DNA of 64,000 nucleotides from assembly GCA_015847255.1 (NCBI GenBank), contig JADLZK010009224.1, positions 1,240,001 through 1,304,000 of the forward strand. Direction: 5' to 3'. The first letter of the stretch is position 1. Each line of letters starts with the position of its first letter. Positions 11,699 through 21,899 of this stretch are shown here, in pieces. Under the pieces are notes generated by a model. That model was given only the letters and a program-made list of their open reading frames with translations. It did not search any database and was not told the DNA's origin. The DNA comes from Hyparrhenia diplandra (taxonomy: Eukaryota; Streptophyta; Magnoliopsida; Poales; Poaceae). The position numbers and the translations under genes were made by a program.

Positions 11699-12952
11699 AA
11701 AGGGATAGCTTAGCTAGGTGTTGATGAGCATGTCCTATTCTTCATGAACTATGAATAAATGCAGGAATCGAGGCGCAATCCCTTCCACCAAAAAATTTGA
11801 ATAGAATCGAGACCAAATGAGTAAAATTCGGTCGTTTTGGTAGACTCGTCTCATTTTTGGCATCTTAGCATCCATGGTTAAAGGGATAACTTAGCTAGGT
11901 GTTGGCGGGCACGTCCTATTCTTCATGAACTATGAATAAATGCAGGAGTCCGGGCGCAATCCCTTCCACAATTTTTTTTTTTTTTTTGAATGGAATCGGA
12001 GACCAAATGAGTAAAATTCGGTCATTTTGGCGGACTCGTCTTATTTTTGGAATCTTAGCATCCATGGTTAAAGGGATATATTAGCTAGGTGTTGACAGGC
12101 ACATCCTATTCTTCATGAACTATGAATAAATACAGGAGTCCGGCGCAATCCCTTCCACAAAAAAAATTGAATGGAATCGGAGACCAAATGAGTAAAATTC
12201 GGTCGTTTTGGCGGACTCATCTCATTTTCGGCATCTTAGCATCCATGTTTAATGTGATAGCTTAGATAGGTGTTGACGGGCACGTCCTATTCTTCATGAA
12301 CTATGAATAAATGTAGGAGTGAGTCCGCGCAATCCCTTTCACCAAAAAAAATTGAATGGAATCGGAGACCAAATGAGTAAAATTCGGTCCTTTTGGCGGA
12401 CTCGTCTCATTTTTGGCATCTTAGCATCCATGGTTAAAGGGATAGCTTAGCTAGGTGTTGACGGGCATGTCCTATTCTTCATGAACTATGAATAAATGCA
12501 GGAGTCCTGGCGCAATCTCTTCCACCAAATTTTTTTTGAATAGAATCGGAGACCAAATGAGTAAAATTCGGTCGTTTTGGCGGACTCGTCTCACTTTTGG
12601 CATATTAGCATCCATGGTTAAAGGGATAGCTTAGCTAAGTTTTCATGGGCACGTCCTATGAACTATGAATAAATGCAGGAGTCCAAGCGCAATCCCTTCC
12701 ACCAAAAAAATTTGAATAGAATCGGAGACCAAATGAGTAAAATTCGGTCGTTTTGGCGGACTCGTCTCATTTTTGGCATCTTAGCATCCAAGGTTAAAGG
12801 GATAGCTTAGCTAGGTGTTGACGGGCACGTCCTATTTGTCATGAACTATGAATAAATGCAGGAGTCCAGGCACAATCCCTTCCACCAAAAAATTTGAATA
12901 GAATCGGAGACCAAATGAGTTAAATTCGGTCGTTTTGGCGGACTCGTCTCAT
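11699..12952. repeat. Tandem array of seven units, about 182 bp each
   Basis: Seven head-to-tail units, the last one truncated. The anchor TTCATGAACTATGAATAAAT or its equivalent occurs at 11741, 11922, 12112, 12293, 12478, about 12657 and about 12838. Each unit also carries GGGATAGCTTAGCTAGGTG, a poly(A/T) stretch of variable length, and CAAATGAGTAAAATTCGGTC followed by a GCGGACTCGTCTCAT-like segment. The units differ by a few substitutions and small indels. The array lies just downstream of the Athila-like leader and may be part of that element. Confidence 0.92.
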
Positions 12953-14136
12953 TTGGAGTGATGGTTTATATACAAAAGATGAACTTCATGTCCATGTTTG
13001 ATACCATGGACGAAAGGATTGGAAAGAACCGTGTCTAGGAGTACAGTCTAGAGGACGGCTCAAAGAATTCAATACTCAAACCACAACAACTAGGCACTCT
13101 GAATTTTGGTTCGTGTCCATTCTTTACCAACGTGGGATTAAGTGTATTAGTTGGCTTCCACCATGATAATCTGTACATGTTTGCATTTTCGAACGGGGTT
13201 ATTAGGGACTGGTTCCATTTTCAAGTACTGCATGACGAGTATGAGGTTCTAGACACAAAATTTGAAGACAACGCCTGTGCGTGTCATCAAGTTAGCCATG
13301 ATCAAAGTGTCAAACTACTCGTGGTGTTCATAGGAAGCTAGACAAATCGTGTTGTTCATAGAAAGCCAGTGTTTTTCTCTATCAGCCAACTAGTCTACGA
13401 GTATTGTTATTGTCCGACAAATTGTGACTTAATCTGGCATTAGACCCAGAACATGGTGGGAACAAGCGCCAACCAAAGTCCCAATGACACTTCAATGGGG
13501 TGGTGATATACACGATCATGTTTGACCGTGTATTGCAACCAAAGTCCTCAAATTCAACACAAGACGCGAGCCCGTTAACAATCACTCATCACAAACCCAA
13601 ACCACAAGGGCACGTATCAACCTTGTGTTTCTTAATAATAATGATTCGGCTTTCCACCACTCGGGGACAAAACTAGAGCAAATCTGAGGAGGGTGCGGTT
13701 GTCGTGTGGATACCAAGGTTTTTGTGAAATGACGGGTGTACAATTATGCTGAAAATTTTGGTTCGATCTACGGTGCTCGTAGTTGGCAAATGAGATCTTT
13801 GACTAATGTAGGCAGTACATCATATTTGGTGCTCGTAATAATCAGAAATTGGTGTAAGTACGTAGTAAATAAACATCAATAAAGAATTGTTTAATTCAAA
13901 ACCTCCAACTCTGATAAAAAAAGGGAATGATTTCATAACAGAGCAGCAGTCTTCGAACAAGACCTTTATTTTACACAGGACAATGGAGGCCATAGACAAC
14001 TTAAAATGTCCAGGGAGTGCATCACTGTCGTCTCTGGCAAGCTAACTGTGTTTATTGTGCCGTGAAACAGAGGAAAGTGAAGTTGGGGAAATAATTAAAG
14101 GATCATCGAGCAAGCAGTAGCTAAGGCCTGCTGTGT
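12953..14136. other. No recognisable gene
   Basis: Downstream of the array. A 69-codon frame (13132-13341, plus) encodes a soluble-looking peptide that I do not recognise; it is followed by stops in all frames. Segments with CCAATGACACTTCAATGGGG and CCACCACTCGGGGACAAAAC look like retrotransposon leader or UTR material. I see no LTR ends or inverted repeats. The last 200 bases are the 3' flank of the lectin gene. Confidence 0.35.
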
Positions 14137-15519
14137 TCACAGTTCACGCACGTAAACACCAATGGCATCGACGAGGCTTCCCGAACGTCCATAGAATCCC
14201 ACAATGCTGCTGTTGGCCGGCGCGGTAATGCAGAAAGGAGTCCCATCCTTGATGCCCCATGGGCCCAAGGTTCTGGAGGTGGTGACAAGATTGAGTGAGC
14301 TTAAGAAAGTCATATTATTTCCATATGTGCCTATTGTTCCTGATACTTCTTTGATGTACTCAGTGTCCCAAAGATCGATCTGCACGCATGAGGAAGATAT
14401 ATATATAATACACATATAAGAGTGTCTATAAAGGCAGAATGTTTAGTAACACTCGCAAAGAAAAATTCAGCAGATAACGTTTGGCAATCATCTCAGTTAT
14501 GCGTCATACATATATTTTCATCATTGATCAGATAGTATTTGTTATTGATAGACAGCAGTAATAATATTAGATCCGAGCCTGAACGAAAAAAAAAAAACTC
14601 ACCGTTTGAGGAGTGCCACCAGATCCACCCCATGGGCCAGCAGTGTGCTTCTGGCCAGCTTTGTCGGAATAGGTGAACTGAATGGAGTCAATAGCATTGC
14701 CACTACGAATGGTGAGGCTCTGAAGACGCGTTGGTGGCACCGTTATGTCCTGTTGTGACCCTCCCTGTCCACCCCATAACCCAATCTTCGTGACAGAGCC
14801 CTGCATCCAGCATCCACAAACAAAAGGCCATTTGTCCTTTAGCATGCATGCAGCAGCTGATTACATTCATTCTATGTATCAAAGATACAGTTTATAGATT
14901 TCTCTCATCATATATGGCCGTACCTTTGGTTGCTGTGATGAGCCAAACACCGGGCAGAAAACTTCCATGGTAAGTTCATCAGAATTCCCACCATTCCTAT
15001 CGGCAAGATATCTTCTTTTTATGACACCGTTCGCCATAGCAAACACTCCAGTTCCGCCGTAAATTGCCCATTCATCAGACCCACCTGTTATCACTCCATT
15101 GGTAAGGAGCGTGGAGCCCTTAAACCTGTATATTCAATTTGCAGGAATCATCATATATATGAATCAATGGATTGAAATAAACCGCAAGAACACATTTACA
15201 CACACTTATTATATATAGAAAGAGAGAGAGATATATACCTCTCGGTCTCAAAGACGATGGTGAATATTTGGTACGTGTTACCAGCTTGGACTGAGAGGCC
15301 CTGCACACGAGCCACAAGTTTGGCCTCGGAGCCAGTACCATCGTATACCGGGAAGTCACTGAAATATCTCTTGCCAAGATCAGATTTTCCATCCATGGAT
15401 ATCTCCCTGCTGTCAGGACCAGTCCGGCGAATATACAAGCTACGGAAGGTGAGTTTGGTGAACTCCGCTGAGACAGGTGCAGCGATGGGAGTCACTACGA
15501 AACTTGGAGCGTTCTCCAT
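14137..15519 (-). CDS. Dirigent-jacalin fusion lectin (JAC1-like)
   Basis: Four exons on the minus strand: 15239-15519, 14924-15125, 14603-14800 and 14137-14379, all with GT-AG introns and consistent phases. They give 307 residues, close to rice JAC1 as I remember it. Exons 1-2 (residues 1-161) form a dirigent domain, with YDGTGSEAKLVARVQG and YGGTGVFAMANG. Exons 3-4 (162-307) form a jacalin fold that starts with GLWGGQGG and keeps the GxxxD sugar-binding loop as GSLVD at 294-298, as in mannose-binding members. There is no signal peptide, so a nucleocytoplasmic protein is expected. Known relatives (rice JAC1, wheat VER2/Hfr types) act in pathogen, insect and jasmonate responses. The ATG at 15519 is chosen because upstream codons in frame are not ATG. 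No lesion seen; probably functional. Confidence 0.93.
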
Positions 15520-15634
15520 TGCTTGGTTAATGACCAATGCAGCAAGGGCTAGCTATATGCTATATCGATCGAGATCTCTTGTGTCTAGTGTGTGCCTTTT
15601 GGGTACTGTGTGTAATGCTCATGGCTTTGCGTAG

Positions 15635-15642
15635 TATTTATA
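15635..15642 (-). promoter_or_regulatory. TATA box of the lectin gene
   Basis: TATAAATA on the minus strand, about 116 bases upstream of the chosen ATG. This spacing is usual for a plant gene with a 5' leader of roughly 80-90 bases. Confidence 0.7.
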
Positions 15643-15796
15643 GATGACCAGAGTGTGACGACCTAAATCTAGCTATAACTTGTACACGATCCTTTTGGAG
15701 TGGCCCAACACATCAACTTGCATTATATTATTGCTTCAAGTTCAACGCGCAATCAACTTGCCACCGACAATGTATTATCATCAAGTTTGCGTTGTT

Positions 15797-16787
15797 CACA
15801 AGACAAAACTTATTTTTTCTTTTATCTTGATCAGAGCCCCAATTGCTTAATTGCTTGTACTACGTATATTCAGACAAGCCGGACTGAGAGATCTTTGCGA
15901 GCTAATGCACTTCACGAGACAAAACTTATTTTTTTCTTTTGGGGCGGTTTATAATTCCAGCTGCCCCTACAGTTGTATTTAAGTAGAGGCGGCTGGTATT
16001 ATCAGCCGACCCTGTTGTTGCGTTAGTAGGGGCAGCGCCGGCCTTATACTTTTAGTACCCGCGGCGAACTCATCGCCAAGTGCTTTCAAAGTGCCCTCTA
16101 AACTATATATATAATGTATATCTTATAATATATTTAAATATAGCATGTGCGGTATCGATTACAATATAAAAACCAATAAATTTGTACTTCTAGAAATAAT
16201 ATGATTACCTTAAAGAATAATAGCTTGTCATAAAAAGATTTGTCGTCGGGCATTTCTTGATGCAAAATCATCAAGCACGGCACCCCTTTGTGATTCAATG
16301 AATTCAACATCACGTTTTTTTTCTTATTCTTTTTACGAGCACCGACAATTGTTTCTTGGGGCCATCTATGCTCTAAGACCTAATCAAATTGCAACTAAAA
16401 TTACTAAATAAATTACAACTATTAAATAAATTATTTTAAAGAATTAAGAATAATATTTACCTATGGCAGATTGGCAGCCGTCAATGAATGGCTCCCTCCC
16501 CCTGTTGGTTGATCGCCGCCGCCAACGCCAAACGGCCGAGGGGCGACGGGGACAACGTCGAATGGGACGAGGGGCACGAGGCGATCGCTTATTTGGAGGC
16601 GTCGCGTCTGGCGTGATTGGATGAGGCGTCGGGATTCGTGAAGTGGAACGGACGAGGGGGCACGAGACAAAGGGCGAAGGCGAATAGGCAATCTGCGTGC
16701 TTGTCGCGCGTGGCGTGGCGGACCGGGCGGCGTGGCGATTGGCTTAAAAATGCCTAAACTCAAGTCACAAAGGGCACTGGCGGCGAC

Positions 16788-16820
<33 letters not shown>

Positions 16821-17222
16821 ATGCCGCTCTCCATCTTGGGCTGTAGTTGGGCTTGGGCACACCGCACACCAATACACCGGGGCTGATCTGCTCGTTCCTT
16901 GTGCCCCCTCGTTCTTGTGCCCCCCCGGCCGTCGCCTGCATTGCATAGCCTCGGGCGGCGTTGAGTAGGGGCTACGGAAACATGAGCCGCCCCGCAAAGG
17001 GCCTTAGTAGGGGCGGGTGGGGGAACCGCCTCAAAGTGCAAGCAACGTAGGAGCGGAGAGTTAGGGGCGATTCACGAAAACCGCCCCTAGAGTCCATCCC
17101 CGAGCCGCCCCTAAAAGTACGTTGTTGTAGTAGTATCATGATCGAGCACCAATTGCTTAATTGCTTGTACTACGATTGAGGTCGGACTGAGGGATTCTTT
17201 GCGAGCTAATGCACGTGGATAC
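15797..17222. repeat. 115-bp tandem duplication split by a transposon
   Basis: Unit one (15797-15916) runs from ACAAAACTTATTTTTTCTTTT through CAATTGCTTAATTGCTTG to TTTGCGAGCTAATGCAC. Unit two starts with the same ACAAAACTTATT motif at 15919, is interrupted at 15941, and resumes at about 17134 with the CAATTGCTTAATTGC part. The duplication therefore came before the insertion of the CACTA-like element. Confidence 0.75.
15941..17133. mobile_element. CACTA-like element, left end truncated
   Basis: The right end reads TACGTTGTTGTAGTAG, close to the inverted terminus of grass CACTA elements. Near both ends are repeated inverted motifs of the type GGGGCGGTT or CCGCCCCTA. The left end lacks CACTACTA. 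The middle is a GC-rich gene-like stretch (16461-16997, minus frame) broken by a poly(T) run of about 30 bases at 16790. No transposase domain is visible, so it is non-autonomous. Confidence 0.65.
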
Positions 17223-17986
17223 GAGCAATATATAAGAAAGAGTGACCTAGGGGCATCCAGACGGACCGGCTGCGCGTTTGGGAGATCAAAACCCCCCCGA
17301 TCCGTCCGACGCCCCCACAAACCCTAACTCCATTTCCATTTCTGCCTCCTCCCTCAAAATCGACGGCGGCGGCGGCGGCAGTCTTGGCGGCCCGACGCCG
17401 GCGAGGGAGGGGAGCGACCACCTCCGGCCCGGGGACCCCGGATCGCACCCATCTCTTCTTCTTCTCCCCCTTTACTCCTCCTTTGCATCGGCCGCGCGCC
17501 GGTGGTCATCCGGTAACCACGACGGCGGATGGAGGAGTGGCGCGCTGCTGAGCTCGCGGCGCCGCGGCGTTACTCAGGTGGTTGAGCGCGCGCGCCGTCG
17601 GCGTTTTGCGACGGTGCTTTCTGGGAATCCGCGGCCGGCGGCCAGAGCATCTCGATCCGCGTGGCGGCGTTCTCTTCCCGCGTAGTGCGGTGCGTCGCAC
17701 CACGCCGCCCGGTGAAGGAGCCGGTATGCTCCTTGCACGTCTGTTAGGGTTAGAGTCTCGATCGAGGAAATGAATCAAGTTACGCCCCTCCGTCCATGTC
17801 TATTAGGGTTAGGGTTCAATCATACATTTCTTTCCGATTCGCGTGGATCGGTTGCTTCTCAATCTCGATTTCTTTCTTTTCTTACGATCCGAAACCGAGA
17901 ACTAGGGTTAGGATTCCATGAACCCTCATTCATTTTTCGTTTACCCAAAACTAGATCCACTAACTAGACGGGCTCTTTGATACCAT
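17223..17986. other. Retrotransposon leader or gene-like GC-rich stretch
   Basis: The right part (about 17700-17980), read on the minus strand, follows the primer-binding site at 17975-17986 and has AACCCTAA motifs as in a retroelement leader. The left part (17278-17685, plus) has an open frame rich in Gly, Ser and Arg that fits no family I know. I cannot tell whether the two halves belong together. Confidence 0.4.
17975..17986 (-). other. Retrotransposon primer-binding site, tRNA-Met type
   Basis: On the minus strand ATGGTATCAAAG, close to the TGGTATCAGAG site complementary to initiator tRNA-Met that copia elements use. It directly follows the LTR end GATAACA. Confidence 0.6.
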
Positions 17987-18463
17987 TGTTATCTTTGTTA
18001 GGATCACTAGCGGTGAGATCTAGCGGGTAGTTCCTTTTCGAGTAAGCATAGGATCTTGATCTCGAGGAAAGGAAAGGTATACCGCGAGGCGAAGCGGAAG
18101 AGGAGCCATCACCCGTCATGGCGATGTCGACGGCGGCGAGGGAAAGGGGCCACGGCGCCGATGGGCTGGCGTCAGGCTTCACTCCAGCGAGGGGTGGAGG
18201 CGGCGTGGTGGCGATGGAGAACGCCGGTGGTGCTTCCCACTTTGCTCTGCGCTCTCCCTCTTGATCGGATTAGGGTTTTGTCGGTGGGGTTGTGGCGGCG
18301 TGGTGAACCGTGCCGTGTGCCTGCCCCCCACCTTTCTATTTATTATGCTTGATCGCGGCCGGGGCCCACCGACCATGTAAGCAAGCGGGCGCGCCCGATC
18401 AAAGGCGTTGATCGGGGCCCATGGCCGTTGGGCCGTTGGGATTTGGAGAGATCGATCCTAACA
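17987..18463 (-). mobile_element. Copia-like LTR with adjacent primer site
   Basis: On the minus strand it starts TGTTAGGATCGATC and ends AAGATAACA. The primer-binding site lies immediately inside, which identifies it as a 5' LTR of about 477 bp. No partner 3' LTR or pol is present, so the element is truncated on its left side in window coordinates. Confidence 0.6.
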
Positions 18464-19227
18464 GTTCATGCTAGTTGGGTGCGGGGGCAACAAATGGCGA
18501 GATTTGGGTGCTGGGTATGGGTGAGGGGCGTTGGTGATTTGGGGCGCACTGCTAGCGGAGAGAAGACTGCAGAGAGGGAGGGAGAGAGAGAGAGCTGAGT
18601 GCGGACCGGAAGGGGAGATAGAGCCTGTTTTTACTGATTTTGGTGATGGTGATTTTAGGCTGATTGAATAGTATTCGGTGGGAGAGAATAAATTTGAAAT
18701 AAGATAAGCCACGCAGAACGGGCTCATACTTTGAGGGGGAAAAGACGGCAGGCCTCTGCCATGGCTGCCATGGCAAGGACCCTCTCAGCTGTGCGTGGGG
18801 TGACCCTCACAGCTGAAAGGACGAGGTACTGCGGTGGTATTATTGCGTGTGTGTGGGACTGGCGGGGAACAGAGCCGACCGGGCCACTGCTGTGTACAGT
18901 ACACCCGAGCAAAACAATCAACAGTTTTGTGAAAAATAGTGAAAATAGATCGGACCACAGAACGGAACCTATGGCGAATACACTCGTGTGGAACAAGAAA
19001 TCCTCCACAAATTCAACTCACCGTTGTGTTTTGATCCTACTCTTTCAGATCATGAATTCTTCTTGATGGTTTCTTTTGGTCATTGTAACTATCGACTGCA
19101 TGATCTTTCTGTCGATTCAATTCTACAAGCTATTCTGGGCGACAATCTCTGTGGTTTTAATGTGAAGAAACTCGGTGATCTAGTTTTCTCTGTAATTTCT
19201 AAAGATGTGAGTTTGCATGCATAATGT
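18464..19227. other. No recognisable gene
   Basis: Mixed sequence with a GA-rich simple stretch near 18575-18600. It contains a piece (AAGACGGCAGGCCTCTGCCATGG type, near 18745) repeated at about 19292 and 20040. The short frames here (for example 18731-19066) are unfamiliar. Confidence 0.35.
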
Positions 19228-19607
19228 CTGTGTCGTTCAAGTCGTTGAATCTGTGTACCGGGAGGGAAGATGTTTTTTTTTCTTTTTTTTTTTTGAAAAG
19301 ACGGAAGGCCTGCCATGGCGAGGACGCTCACATGTGCGATGGACTGAGATACTAGCATGCCCCCGCGCCCCCACGCGCCCACGATGAAGGATGAGGGCAG
19401 CCGCCTGCTCGGCGAGACTTGACTCCACGTTCCACAGTGAGGACTCGGTCTGAAAAGGGATTATTGGTGGCGGTGTGTACCGCACTACGTGCATCGTCAC
19501 CATCCTCACAGCTAGTAGCGCCAGCAGGGCCACCCCACGCCAGCCATGCATGTGAAGGAGACAAGGAGTACGCTGACTACGCTGAGCCGCCTGCTGGCGA
19601 GGCTCGT

Positions 19608-19878
19608 GGTGTGTTCAAAGCACCAACTTTGATACCCTTCCAAATCGAAAATGCATGTAAGCGTATTTCGTTTGTTTTAGGATAAATAAATATTATCTTA
19701 TCACGAGAGTAGCCCAGCCGAAAAGAATCGTCACCGCAAAATATATCTAAACTGTGCAATTAGTTTTTATTTATCAATATTTTATACTTCGGACGTCGTC
19801 TTTTGATCGATTTAATGTTTTCAATTTGATAAAAATTTTAAAAAATTTTGAAGGAAAGTTGGTGCTATAAACACACCC
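19608..19878. mobile_element. MITE, GGTGTGTT-type
   Basis: The ends are inverted copies: GGTGTGTTCAAAGCACCAAC on the left, GTTGGTGCTATAAACACACC on the right. The interior has the CGAAAAGAATCGTC motif and ATATCTAAACTGTGCAATTAG shared with the family. It interrupts a sequence that is continuous at about 20517. Confidence 0.7.
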
Positions 19879-20089
19879 GGACTGCTCGAATCCAGCTCTC
19901 ACGAGGCCACAGCGCGACGCGCCTTTTAAAGGTCCGTCTGAACGGGCTGCCGGCTGCCGCAGTCTGCACCCATCTAGCATGTGTCGTTCAAGTTGTTGAA
20001 TCTTGTGTACCGGGAGGGAAGATCGATGTTGAGTGTGAAAAGACGGCAGGCCTCTGCCATGGCGAGGACTCTCACATGTGCGATGGACT

Positions 20090-20363
20090 GAGGCCTTGTT
20101 TTAGATGTCTAAAAATTATAACCGAATGTCGTATTGTATCTTTTGTAGCGTGTTTTTGTTTGTTAGTGGTAAATATCATCCTATCGTAAAATAGCTAGAG
20201 CTTTAAAAGAATGTCTCACCAATGTACATCTAAACTATGTAATTAGTTATTTTTTTACCTACATTTAATCTTTCAAACATATATCTTTTGATGTATTTAA
20301 TGTAATATGATGGAGATAAAGTAGGAAAAATGTTAAAAAATTTTAGCAATCTAAACCAGGCCT
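20090..20363. mobile_element. MITE, GGCCTTGTTTTAGA-type, with empty site
   Basis: Left GGCCTTGTTTTAGATGTCTAAAA and right TTTTAGCAATCTAAACCAGG are inverted copies. The related module at 19345 reads straight from GATGGACTGA into ACTAGCATGC, so this is a clean insertion. Coding capacity is absent. Confidence 0.75.
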
Positions 20364-20695
20364 ACTACTAGCATGCACCCGCGTCCCCCCCGCTCCCCCG
20401 CTCGGCGAGACTTGACTCCACGTTCCACGGTCTGAAAAGGGATTATTGGTGGCGGTGTCCTCTGTCTCCCACGCCAGCCATGCATGCATGTGAAGGAGAC
20501 AGGGAGTACGCTGCCTGCTGGGCGAGACTTGACTGCTCGAATCCAGCTCTCACGAGGCCACAGCGCGACGCGCCTTTTTAAAGGTCCGTCTGAACGGGCT
20601 GCCATCGCTACGAGACGAGACGAGACGAGCGAGGCCGGTACCAGTACTTGTCCACACGCGTGAGCTTGTCATGTCCCCATCCAACAGTTTTGCTT

Positions 20696-20970
20696 GGGTG
20701 TGTTTGGAGCCCAAAATTTGGGGCAAAAATTTGTAAAGTATGTCGCATCGAAAGATCAGAAGGCGTTTAGTTTGTTAGTGGTAAATATTATCCTACCATG
20801 GCGTAAGTAGGCTCAAAAGAATCGTCTCGCAAAGTACATCTAAACTGTGTAATTAGTTATTTTTTTACCTACGTTTGATCTTTCCATGTATGTGCGGCAT
20901 TTTAATGTGACGGGGAATCTTCTTTTTGCATAGTGAAATTTATGGGAAAATTTGAGGCTCTAAACAGGGG
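20696..20970. mobile_element. MITE, GGGTGTGTTT-type, unit-2 copy
   Basis: Starts GGGTGTGTTTGGAGCCC and ends GAGGCTCTAAACAGG, an inverted match. It is the counterpart of the MITE at 2565-2837 at the same place in duplication unit 1, so it was present before the duplication. Confidence 0.7.
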
Positions 20971-20986
20971 CTTGGTAGTAGTAATA

Positions 20987-21223
20987 CTCCTCCGTTTCAC
21001 AATCTTTGCAATTCTTTTGACTCATATAAAGCGTGTTTGACCTCTCGTCTTATTCAACTTTTTTTTAATAAATATTACCACTTTTTGTTATGACTTATTA
21101 CATCACTAAAAAGATATTATAATGATGTTTTGTTTGTTTTATAAATTACATAAAAATTTAAATAAGACGGCGATCAAATACAGTTTATATAATCAAAAGC
21201 TAATATTAATGAAACGGAAGAAG
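20987..21223. mobile_element. Stowaway MITE
   Basis: Ends CTCCTCCGTTTCACAATC and GAAACGGAAGAAG with TA at both sides (20985-20986, 21224-21225). These are the terminus and target of Stowaway (Tc1/mariner) MITEs. It is absent from the equivalent place in unit 1 (near 2842), so it came after the duplication. Confidence 0.85.
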
Positions 21224-21559
21224 TACTACTATTTTGATGAATTGTTGAACCTCGGCATCCGCAAGCAGATCAATGGTGACCGGGGCTGTTTGCATCGCTG
21301 GGCTACAAATTAATTAGCATATTTTGTGATGATAACAAGGGCCACACGGAAAATACGCACGAGAACTAAAAATACGTTGGGATCGTGTTAATAAGAATCC
21401 ATTTAAAGTGATTTCCATGGCTGTTGGGTAGTAGTATAATACAATTAGAGGACCTATTGAGTACTGACTAACAAAGAATTAAAGGTTTATGCCGGTTGAC
21501 CTAATGATAAGGCCTTCACTCTGCGGCTATGAGAGCTCAGGTTGAGTGAGAGGTAGTAC

Positions 21560-21751
21560 GTGGTGAACAGAATTGGTCCGCATATCTCAATGGGTTCGTT
21601 GAAGAAGGAAAAGGAAAAGAGTGCAAATGCTAATAAGCCAGCTCAAGTAGTGAATTCAGAATTAGATGTAGAAAGCGACCTATGGGACATAAGAGAGTTG
21701 GAAATGAATGCAATGGCAAAACAAAGGCAACTGATGCTTTGTCTGATTTGA
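21560..21751 (+). pseudogene. Gene-like relic in block B
   Basis: A 63-codon frame with the lysine-rich segment GSLKKEKEKSANANK followed by an acidic stretch ending WDIRELEMNAMAKQRQLM. This resembles the C-terminal coiled region of NAM-associated or PIF/Harbinger ORF1-type proteins, but too little is left to be sure. The homologous sequence in unit 1 (about 3440-3560) is broken by small indels. Confidence 0.3.
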
Positions 21752-21899
21752 GTGCAAAACATGAGAAGTTGAAACGAGCAACAAGAATAGGACAGGCTGA
21801 CTGAAATTTGACAAAGCTTGGCCGATAAGGAGATTGAAGCAGCTAAGCTTAATCATGAAGCAGCTCGATCATGAACAAACAAATTAAGTGAACTTACAC

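Larger units (their letters stand above)
19228..20600. repeat. Local repeats at the left part of duplication unit 2
   Basis: Two diverged copies of one module begin at 19228 and 19981 with CGTTCAAGT, then GTTGAATC, ACCGGGAGGGAAGATG or similar, and GCCATGGCGAGGAC. They share CGGCGAGACTTGACTCCACG and GAAAAGGGATTATTGGTGGC. The module is related to 560-960 in unit 1. Each copy was interrupted by a different MITE. Confidence 0.7.

Noticed and set aside
11699..12952. Regular repeats that might be taken for a CRISPR array
   Set aside because: Units are tandem and contiguous with no spacers, in a plant genome; it is a satellite-like array.
15196..15537. Start of the lectin at 15537
   Set aside because: That codon is TTG; the first ATG in frame is at 15519 and gives the family's usual length.
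17750..17920. TTAGGGTTAGGG-like words suggesting an interstitial telomere
   Set aside because: Only one or two units at a time, embedded in a retroelement leader where AACCCTAA-type motifs are common; there is no array.
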